Below, in pieces: positions 58,021 through 64,000 of a DNA stretch of 64,000 nucleotides. The DNA lies in assembly GCF_036039175.1 (NCBI RefSeq), contig NZ_JAYXKP010000004.1:62001-126000 (forward strand), given 5' to 3'. The stretch is from Marinilactibacillus sp036039175 (GTDB lineage: Bacteria > Bacillota > Bacilli > Lactobacillales > Carnobacteriaceae_A). The position numbers and the translations under genes are program-made. How positions within the stretch are numbered: the stretch's first letter is position 1; each line of letters begins with the position of its first letter. The notes under the pieces were generated by a model that was not told the origin of the DNA, did no database searches, and saw only the letters and a list, made by a program, of their open reading frames with translations.

Positions 58021-58542
58021 AAATAGTGTATTTACGGATGATAGAAAAACTGCTCTGACGGTTTGGATGTCTGTTGTTTCAGCTAAAGCAGTTGCACCTT
58101 CAAGTTGCAGTGACAACCTTAGACTTTCCTCAGTGGATAGACCGTAAGACTCGAGCATGTCTATAACAAACTTTTTATGCTGGTGTACTCGATCAACGAT
58201 CGGTTCGCATTCGTTTTGATATTCTTCTTTAGCTCTCAGGAACATACATCCATTGAAACTGTTGGCCTCCAGCCAGTTCATATGTGCAGTAGCGATTTTT
58301 AATGCTAGATTATCGGTTATTTTGTTTTGAGAGACATGATTTTTTAAAAAGGAAACATAAGCTTGTTCGCGGTGATCCAAAAGCTCTAAAATCAAAATTT
58401 CTTTTGATTCAAAATGATTGTATAAAGTCATAAGAGAAACATTGGATTTCGAAACAATTCGTTTAATCCCGACAGCATGAAACCCTTCCTCGTAAAATAA
58501 ACATTCAGCTGCTTCTAAAACATCTTGGCGCTTTTTACTCAT
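58009..58542 (-). CDS. TetR-family repressor
   Basis: This 177-residue protein has the N-terminal TetR helix-turn-helix (about 1-47: AAECLFYEEGFHAVGIKRIVSKSNVSLMTLYNHFESKE) and a helical ligand-binding part. It is probably the regulator of the neighbouring MFS gene and of itself, since both genes carry the same operator motif (TATAGATAGAACGNTCA). The ATG at 58542 follows AAGGAG by seven bases; the TTG one codon earlier is less likely. The family of inducers is unknown. Confidence 0.9.
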   Translation of the reverse strand: MSKKRQDVLEAAECLFYEEGFHAVGIKRIVSKSNVSLMTLYNHFESKEILILELLDHREQAYVSFLKNHVSQNKITDNLALKIATAHMNWLEANSFNGCMFLRAKEEYQNECEPIVDRVHQHKKFVIDMLESYGLSTEESLRLSLQLEGATALAETTDIQTVRAVFLSSVNTLFKAS

Positions 58543-58553
58543 CAAACGACTCC

Positions 58554-58573
58554 TTTTATAGATAGAACGATCA
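58554..58573. promoter_or_regulatory. TetR operator upstream of the tetR gene
   Basis: TATAGATAGAACGATCA matches the element before the MFS gene except at one base. It lies between the tetR promoter and start codon. Confidence 0.6.
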
Positions 58574-58586
58574 CTCTATTTCATCT

Positions 58587-58615
58587 ATTATGACATGTAT
58601 AAGGTTACATGTCAA
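58587..58615 (-). promoter_or_regulatory. Promoter of the tetR gene, with internal palindrome
   Basis: On the minus strand a perfect TTGACA, a 17-base spacer and CATAAT. The region also contains GACATGT-N8-ACATGTC, a perfect 7-bp inverted repeat (58592-58613) within the promoter, which may be a second regulator's site. Confidence 0.7.
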
Positions 58616-58651
58616 GAATCCTCCTCTAAAGTACTGAAAGCTAAATACGCT

Positions 58652-59404
58652 CTAAAAAATATTCACGCCACATGCCTCAAATTCATGACGTGTACTTTCG
58701 TCAAGAGAGTCATCTGTGATAATTCCTTCTACCCCCAATAAAGGTGCAACATTCAGTAAGGAATGGATACTAAATTTACTTGAGTCACCGACTCCGTAGA
58801 TACGGTTCGCTTGCTTGAACATTGCTTTCTTTAGTTGTGATTCCCCAAAGCCGTAATCTGTAAATCCTGATTCCAAGGATACACCACTGAAACTCATAAA
58901 AAACACATCCATGTGGAATTGCTTGAAAAACTCCGCACTAGATTCTCCTACAAAACAGAGCTCTTCATTTCTAACGGAACCTCCCGGCAAAATCAGTTGA
59001 AAAGAACTTCTTTTCGCTAGTTCAATGGCGATTACAATCGAATTTGTCAGAATCGTCAGATTTTTAAAATGCTGAGTCAGTTCAATAGCGATTTGAGTAT
59101 TTGTCGTACTAACATCTAGACCAATAACCTCATTCTCTTTCACAAAATGAATGGCTTTTTCAGCGATGACTTTCTTTTTAACAGAATTCAAGTTGGCACG
59201 ATATAAATAGTCTGTTTCATGAACAAATTCTCTATTCAAATAAGCGCCACCATGCATACGGATGATGATATTTTGTTTCTCAAGGTACATGAGATCTCTA
59301 CGGATCGTTTCCAGTGAAACCTTGAACTCTTCTGCAAGTGTGTTGTTTTTGACCGTTCTGTGAGTGTGAAAGTATTTAACGATATTTTCTTGTCTTGCGT
59401 TCAT
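58652..59404 (-). CDS. DeoR-family transcriptional regulator
   Basis: This 250-residue protein has the DeoR/GlpR winged helix at its start (NTLAEEFKVSLETIRRDLMYLEKQNIIIRMHGGA, about 16-50) and the C-terminal sugar-phosphate sensor domain (VIGLDVSTTNTQIAIEL, LILPGGSVRNEELCFVG, GITDDSLDEST). Such regulators usually respond to a phosphorylated metabolite. It is divergent from the second importer cluster, with 168 bases between that hold a candidate operator, so it very likely controls that cluster. The ATG at 59404 follows AGAGGG. This regulator fits a cluster whose substrate becomes a sugar or glycerol phosphate. Confidence 0.92.
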   Translation of the reverse strand: MNARQENIVKYFHTHRTVKNNTLAEEFKVSLETIRRDLMYLEKQNIIIRMHGGAYLNREFVHETDYLYRANLNSVKKKVIAEKAIHFVKENEVIGLDVSTTNTQIAIELTQHFKNLTILTNSIVIAIELAKRSSFQLILPGGSVRNEELCFVGESSAEFFKQFHMDVFFMSFSGVSLESGFTDYGFGESQLKKAMFKQANRIYGVGDSSKFSIHSLLNVAPLLGVEGIITDDSLDESTRHEFEACGVNIF

Positions 59405-59463
59405 ACTGTCCCTCTTTCTATCGTTTCTTATGTGTATAGCTTACTAAATTTTGTGGGGTTATT

Positions 59464-59496
59464 TGGTTTTTACATATAAATCACACACAAAAACCA
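59464..59496. promoter_or_regulatory. Candidate DeoR operator of the second importer cluster
   Basis: TGGTTTTT and AAAAACCA form a perfect 8-bp inverted repeat separated by 17 bases, midway between the divergent deoR-type and ATPase genes. Confidence 0.5.
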
Positions 59497-59572
59497 CTTA
59501 ATTTACCTCTAATTTACTTAAAATACACACTGGTTTTCTAAACTGGAACTTGGAAGGAGAGCGAATAGATAA

Positions 59573-60658
59573 ATGGCAACCATTGAACTTAAAAAATTAT
59601 CCAAAACATATGCTGATTCAAAGGAATTAGCCGTTAACCAAATTGATTTGACTGTAAATGACAAGGAGTTTGTTGTATTAGTAGGGCCTTCAGGTTGTGG
59701 GAAATCCACAACACTTAGAATGATTGCTGGACTAGAAAAGATTACTGCAGGAGAACTGTATATTGATCATCAATTGATGAATTACGTGAAACCGGAAAAC
59801 AGAAACTTAGCGATGGTGTTTCAAAGTTATGCGTTGTTTCCACATATGACTGTGGCAGATAACATCGCTTTTGGACTAAACGTGAGAAAAACAAAAAAGA
59901 CTATCGTAAAAGAAAAAGTGGCTGAGGTTAGTAAAATCGTAGGTCTGGAAGATTACTTACAGCGAAAACCCAAAGAGCTTTCAGGTGGTCAGAAACAAAG
60001 AGTAGCACTAGGTAGAGCAATCATCAAAGATATGAACTTGATATTAATGGATGAACCTTTATCCAATTTAGACGCTAAATTGAGAACAAAGATGAGAGAA
60101 GAAATTACGAGTTTACATCGAAAATTAGGCGCAACCACGGTCTATGTCACACATGACCAAGTGGAAGCGATGACGATGGCAACGAAGATCGTTGTACTCA
60201 ATAAAGGAATAATCCAGCAAGTAGGTACACCATTAGAGATTTACGAAGAACCAAAAAATCAGTTTGTAGCCGGATTTATGGGTACACCTTCCATGAACTT
60301 ACTAGATATGACTGTTGTAGACGGACAGATCTGTCTTGGTTCGCACTTAATGGGAACAGTCAGCGAGAATTTAAAGGAAAATAAGTACACATTTGGTATT
60401 CGTCCTGAAAAAGTTCAGATTTCAAAAGAAGGAAGAGGGACACCGGCAAAGATTGAATATGTAGAACGACTTGGAGCAGAGCTATTGGTTCATTTTTCTT
60501 TGGAAGGGATTGGACAAACAGTGGTTGGTAAAGTCCCGGCAATAGAAGAAGTTGAACAAGGTGACTCCGTAACAGTCGATTTGAAACTAGATCAAGGGTA
60601 CTTGTTTGATACGCAGACGGAACAAACCGTATTTTCAAGAGGGAAGATAGGAGGATAA
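59573..60658 (+). CDS. ABC importer ATPase (UgpC/MsmK-like), second cluster
   Basis: This 361-residue ATPase has Walker A GPSGCGKST, Q-loop VFQSYALFPH, signature LSGGQKQR, Walker B LMDEPLSNLD and H-loop VTHDQVEAM, with a full C-terminal TOBE domain (about 240-361, containing FGIRPEKVQI). It matches the UgpC/MalK/MsmK group that serves sugar and glycerol-phosphate importers. The ATG at 59573 lies after GGAAGGAGAG. It is the first gene of a compact operon with two permeases and a binding protein in conventional order. Confidence 0.94.
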   Translation: MATIELKKLSKTYADSKELAVNQIDLTVNDKEFVVLVGPSGCGKSTTLRMIAGLEKITAGELYIDHQLMNYVKPENRNLAMVFQSYALFPHMTVADNIAFGLNVRKTKKTIVKEKVAEVSKIVGLEDYLQRKPKELSGGQKQRVALGRAIIKDMNLILMDEPLSNLDAKLRTKMREEITSLHRKLGATTVYVTHDQVEAMTMATKIVVLNKGIIQQVGTPLEIYEEPKNQFVAGFMGTPSMNLLDMTVVDGQICLGSHLMGTVSENLKENKYTFGIRPEKVQISKEGRGTPAKIEYVERLGAELLVHFSLEGIGQTVVGKVPAIEEVEQGDSVTVDLKLDQGYLFDTQTEQTVFSRGKIGG

Positions 60659-60662
60659 ATCA

Positions 60663-61547
60663 GTGATGAAACATAAATCTTTACAGTTCTTTGGAAATCT
60701 AAGTATTTTTATTGTTCTACCTCTTGTCCCATTATTGATATTCTGGTTTATTCCTTTAGCGGTCTCGTTTTGGTTAAGTACAACCGACTGGGACTATATT
60801 AGTCCAGTAATAGAGTCGGTCGGAATCGGTAATTATCAAACGATTATGAATTCATCTGTATTTCATGAGGTACTTAAAAATACCGCTGTATTTACATTAT
60901 GGACGGTTATTCCTACAATCATCCTCGGCTTTTTGGCTGCGATACTGATTCAACAAATCGAAAAGGGTCGTAGCCTTTTAAAAACATTGATTTTCAGTCC
61001 TTGGTTTACGCCAACGGTAGCCATCTCTATCGTCTGGTCATGGATTTTCCAACCAGATATCGGGGTATTAAACCAAGTTCTTGGTTGGTTCAATCTTCCG
61101 CAACCGACCTGGCTGCAAAGCTCTGATTATGCAATGTGGGCAATTATTATCGTAACCGTCTGGAAAGGGATCGGTTGGTGTATGCTATTTTACTGTGACG
61201 CAATCGAAAGAATTCCAAAAGATATTATCGAAGTTTGTCAGCTAGAAGGTACTGGCCCATGGCAGATGATTAAAACCGTTTACTTACCATACACATCACC
61301 AACAAGTCTGTTCCTGATCGTAACAACGATCATCTCTTCTTTACAGGCATATGATCAGATTCAAGTTATGACTCAGGGTGGCCCGTCTGGGAGTACGCGA
61401 ACCTTATTGTATTATTATTACCAGTTAGCGTTTGAACAGTTTGATATGGGCATGGCAACAGCATTGGCAACAATCATCTTAGTGATTACAGGTCTGATTT
61501 CCTTATTACAATTTGGATTGTCCAAGTACTGGGTCCATTACCAATAA
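60663..61547 (+). CDS. ABC importer permease (UgpA/MalF-like), second cluster
   Basis: This 294-residue membrane protein has six hydrophobic segments, the N-terminal one starting near residue 14, and the EAA loop IEVCQLEGTGPWQMIKTVYLPYTSP. The segment MTQGGPSGSTRTLLYYYYQLAF is a hallmark of the UgpA/LacF permease family. AGGAGG precedes both GTG at 60663 and ATG at 60666; either may be the start. It follows the ATPase gene by four bases. Confidence 0.93.
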   Translation: MMKHKSLQFFGNLSIFIVLPLVPLLIFWFIPLAVSFWLSTTDWDYISPVIESVGIGNYQTIMNSSVFHEVLKNTAVFTLWTVIPTIILGFLAAILIQQIEKGRSLLKTLIFSPWFTPTVAISIVWSWIFQPDIGVLNQVLGWFNLPQPTWLQSSDYAMWAIIIVTVWKGIGWCMLFYCDAIERIPKDIIEVCQLEGTGPWQMIKTVYLPYTSPTSLFLIVTTIISSLQAYDQIQVMTQGGPSGSTRTLLYYYYQLAFEQFDMGMATALATIILVITGLISLLQFGLSKYWVHYQ

Positions 61548-61562
61548 ACAGGAGGTGAAAAG

Positions 61563-62465
61563 ATGAAAATAGACCATTTATCGCAACCAGTCACAATGAC
61601 GAATGCGCAAGAAAAAGAAATGAAAAAAGATAGAACCATCGATTTAACCAAAAAATCAGTCATTTATCTCGTTTTAATCGGATTTGCTTTTATGACCGTT
61701 TTCCCATTGGTCTGGATGTTACTGAGTTCTTTGAAATCGCCAAGTGAGATGCTTGCAGTACCGTTCACCTTGTTTCCTGAAAAGTTACAGTGGGGCAACT
61801 TTTCAAGAGCTTTTGAACTAGCACCGTTTGGGCTTTACATGATGAACAGTTTTTTAACCTCTATTGCTATTGTTTTATTGCAAGCAGGATTTTCTTGTAT
61901 GTTGGCGTACGGATTGACGCATATAAAATTCAAAGGACGCTCCTTTATTTTCAATAGTTTATTGATTTCTTATATGTTACCTACCGCCGTGACGTATGTG
62001 CCTAGTTATATTATTCTAGCACGCTTGAATTTGTTAGATACTTTAACAGGAATCGTAATATCTAATGCAGCCAGTGTCTTCAGTGTGTTCTTGCTATGGC
62101 AAGCGTTTAGAACCGTTCCGGGTGAACTGATCGAAGCAGCGCGAATGGAAGGGGCAAGTGATTGGAGTATTTTGTGGAAAATCGTGGCACCCCTTAGAAA
62201 ATCTACCATTTTCATTATGTCTTTGATTTCATTTATTCAAATGTATAACAACTACTTGTGGCCTTCACTGGTTGCAAGAAGTCAGGAAAATTATCTGGTG
62301 ACCGTTGGATTGAGACAGTTTTATACTTCGCAAGGCTCTTTTTCAAATAATCTTCCGGCCATTATGGCAGCGAACGTCATCACGATTCTACCGTTGTTTA
62401 TTATCTTTTTGATCTTTCAGAAATGGCTGATTAGAGGGATTGGAGATACAGGCATCAAAGGGTAA
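61563..62465 (+). CDS. ABC importer permease (UgpE/MalG-like), second cluster
   Basis: This 300-residue protein has an N-terminal cytoplasmic tail of about 30 residues, six hydrophobic segments and the EAA loop IEAARMEGASDWSILWKIVAPLRKS. The end WLIRGIGDTGIKG is typical of the MalG/UgpE class. The ATG at 61563 follows AGGAGGTG with 15 bases between the two permease genes. Confidence 0.93.
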   Translation: MKIDHLSQPVTMTNAQEKEMKKDRTIDLTKKSVIYLVLIGFAFMTVFPLVWMLLSSLKSPSEMLAVPFTLFPEKLQWGNFSRAFELAPFGLYMMNSFLTSIAIVLLQAGFSCMLAYGLTHIKFKGRSFIFNSLLISYMLPTAVTYVPSYIILARLNLLDTLTGIVISNAASVFSVFLLWQAFRTVPGELIEAARMEGASDWSILWKIVAPLRKSTIFIMSLISFIQMYNNYLWPSLVARSQENYLVTVGLRQFYTSQGSFSNNLPAIMAANVITILPLFIIFLIFQKWLIRGIGDTGIKG

Positions 62466-62507
62466 CATAAATTTAAAAAATCATATAAAAAGAAAAGAGG
62501 AAAACAC

Positions 62508-63833
62508 ATGTATAAATGGATCATTCAAAACAAAAAAGCAGCATTAACAGGGTTACTAGGTGCGGGTATGTTATTAACCGCTTGTGGTAATGGAGCGCAA
62601 TCGGAAACGGGTACGAGTGTTGAAGCAGAAGGAACCGTTGAAACAGAATTTTGGTATGGATTGGGTAGCAATGCAGGAGAAAAAATGGAAGAAATCATCA
62701 GTGCTTTCAATGATTCTCAGGATCAGTATGTGATTAAAGGTGTGCAACAAGCAGATTACTCGGAAACGTATCAAAATCTTCAAGCAGCGATTGCCTCTCA
62801 AACGGCACCAGGACTTGTATTGTTAGAAAACAGATATGTGAATACGTTAGGAAACAGTCAAGCACTTGCACCACTTGAACCCTTTGTTGAACAAGCAACG
62901 GATTTCGATCAAGAAGATCTTTTAGGTGCTTTTATGGAACAAGCACAAGTCGATGATACGCTTTATGCTGTTCCAGCATATGGAACAACTCAAGTGATGT
63001 ATTATCGCTCAGATATTTTTGAAGAAGCTGGAATCGATGCAGATGAAGCTTTTGCTTCTTGGGAAAATCTATTAGAAGCCAGCCAAACACTTCAAGCTGA
63101 AGGCGCAGCTGATTATGGATTTGCGCCAATGTGGGGTGCGGGTAATCTAATGGATATCGCACTAAGTAACGGCGGCGAGATCTTGAACGAATCAGGAGAC
63201 GAAGTGATGATTGATTCTCCGGAATGGATTGAAGCATGGGAAATGGTTCGTAGCGCGATTCATGATGATGAAACGTTCAAACTGAACTCTGGGGGAGAAG
63301 GCTGGGAATACTGGTACCGTACAATTGATGAAGTGATTCAAGGTCAAATCGGTGGGTATCTAGGTTCTTCAGGTGATAAAGGAGATCTGGACTTTGATAT
63401 TATTGATTCAAAAGTACAACCGGGGATGAATGGAAATGCTCCGGCGCCAGCAGCGAACGCTCTATATTTATCTATGCCAAGTTCGTCTGACGAATCAGAA
63501 CAAGCCGCAGGATTTGCTTTCGCTGAATTCTTTACAAAAGTAGAGACACAAGTAGAGTGGACAAAAGCGATTGGATATATCCCTGTAAGAGAATCAACGT
63601 TGTCTAATGAAGATTACATGACTTATGTGGAAGAAAATCCAGCTTTTGGTATTCCGTTTGAACAAGCACAGACTGCTTCGCCAAGTTTCTTGGATCCAAC
63701 AGGTGGACAGATTACAGATGCTTTAACGATTGCAGCGGACAAAGTAGAACTTGAAAATATTTCTGCCGAAGAAGCGTTAAAAGAAGCCAAACAAGTTGCA
63801 CAAGAAGCACTGGATGCTACACAAGGAGAATAA
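62508..63833 (+). CDS. Extracellular solute-binding lipoprotein (UgpB-like), second cluster
   Basis: This 441-residue lipoprotein has a signal with lipobox LLTAC (Cys26) and a long, two-lobed binding domain of family 1. It has EFWYGLGSNAGEKMEEIISAFNDSQ at the start, the typical VPAYGTTQVMYYRSDIFEEAGI and FAFAEFFTK. Among family 1 proteins the WYGL and GNGAQSE region is reminiscent of UgpB-type glycerophosphodiester binders, but this is weak evidence. It begins 42 bases after the permease gene, with AAGAGG upstream of ATG, and ends three bases before the last gene in the window. Confidence 0.9.
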   Translation: MYKWIIQNKKAALTGLLGAGMLLTACGNGAQSETGTSVEAEGTVETEFWYGLGSNAGEKMEEIISAFNDSQDQYVIKGVQQADYSETYQNLQAAIASQTAPGLVLLENRYVNTLGNSQALAPLEPFVEQATDFDQEDLLGAFMEQAQVDDTLYAVPAYGTTQVMYYRSDIFEEAGIDADEAFASWENLLEASQTLQAEGAADYGFAPMWGAGNLMDIALSNGGEILNESGDEVMIDSPEWIEAWEMVRSAIHDDETFKLNSGGEGWEYWYRTIDEVIQGQIGGYLGSSGDKGDLDFDIIDSKVQPGMNGNAPAPAANALYLSMPSSSDESEQAAGFAFAEFFTKVETQVEWTKAIGYIPVRESTLSNEDYMTYVEENPAFGIPFEQAQTASPSFLDPTGGQITDALTIAADKVELENISAEEALKEAKQVAQEALDATQGE

Positions 63834-63836
63834 GGT

Positions 63837-64000
63837 ATGACGTGGGAAATTAAAAAAGAAGCAGAACAAACAAGCTATCAGGCCGTCCATACCTTTGACG
63901 TGTCAGCACAGACAGAACAAATCAAAATTCAGTATACATTAAAGCAAGTGTCCTGGTTGAGATTTTTAGTGTTCGATGATAAAGGAATATTGCGTGCGCA
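63837..64000 (+). CDS. Start of a CehA/McbA-like protein (partial, runs off the window)
   Basis: Only the first 54 residues are visible. The pattern YQAVHTFDVSAQTEQIKIQY, then VSWLRFLVFDDKGILRA, resembles the start of CehA/McbA metallohydrolases and of the small beta-domain protein encoded at 52650. The ATG at 63837 overlaps the binding-protein gene's spacing (three bases after its stop) and follows AAGGAG. Whether a PHP domain follows lies outside the window. I infer a second member of the hydrolase family, probably in the fused form. Confidence 0.5.
   Translation, partial: MTWEIKKEAEQTSYQAVHTFDVSAQTEQIKIQYTLKQVSWLRFLVFDDKGILRA

Overview
The window comes from a low-GC Gram-positive chromosome (Firmicutes). 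The closest fit is a Lactobacillales/Carnobacteriaceae-type organism such as Alkalibacterium or Marinilactibacillus. This is inferred from strong AGGAGG ribosome sites, sortase-anchored LPXTG proteins, a class II HMG-CoA reductase, a deoxynucleoside kinase, an Rgg-type regulator and the order rsmG-parA-parB-DUF951-ychF-DUF1129-guaB, which is the oriC-proximal order of lactobacilli and relatives. No insertion sequence, prophage, CRISPR array or rRNA gene was seen. The genus is a guess from gene content, not from a marker gene.

Layout. 1-4.6 kb: polysaccharide use, with the end of an unidentified gene, a GH42 beta-galactosidase and a wall-anchored GH5 endoglucanase. 4.6-12.6 kb: csaA, mvaA, a tRNA-Val with an odd anticodon loop, a LapA-like membrane protein, two lipoprotein loci (one split at an A7 run), a P-loop kinase-like protein, an OYE-type reductase with its MarR regulator, and a membrane-linked XRE regulator. 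13-20.8 kb: an LCP wall-polymer transferase with a truncated MltG-like protein, an ABC-F ATPase, a soluble PAS-chemoreceptor-like protein, an aldehyde dehydrogenase and a chromate transporter. 20.9-24.1 kb: an arsenic locus (arsR, CoA-disulfide reductase/rhodanese, acr3) with two matching candidate ArsR operators. 24.2-34.3 kb: two acetyltransferases, an Rgg-like regulator, the rsmG-parAB-ychF-guaB block and a CPBP protease. 34.4-45.5 kb: ogt, a deoxynucleoside kinase, and an 8.6 kb gene for a giant LPXTG adhesin facing a class A sortase gene.

45.7-54.1 kb: a short-chain dehydrogenase, a GDPD phosphodiesterase, then a seven-gene cluster (degenerate GDPD-like protein, permease, ATPase, lipoprotein, permease, small beta-domain protein, PHP metallohydrolase). 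54.4-58.6 kb: glnPQ-type amino-acid importer, and an MFS exporter controlled by a TetR regulator. 58.6-64 kb: a second importer cluster in conventional order, with a divergent DeoR regulator, ending in the start of a gene that resembles the small beta-domain protein of the first cluster.

The most interesting biology is (a) the two parallel importer plus metallophosphoesterase-like clusters, which I infer scavenge phosphodiester-type organophosphates, with the CehA/McbA-like hydrolase apparently split into two genes in one cluster; (b) the giant adhesin, with about 21 Ig-like repeats in two sequence subfamilies plus a 21-triplet collagen-like insert before a terminal repeat; and (c) the lipoprotein gene whose two halves meet at a correctly phased A AAA AAA slippery heptamer. 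All function calls come from reading the sequence; no database search was run.
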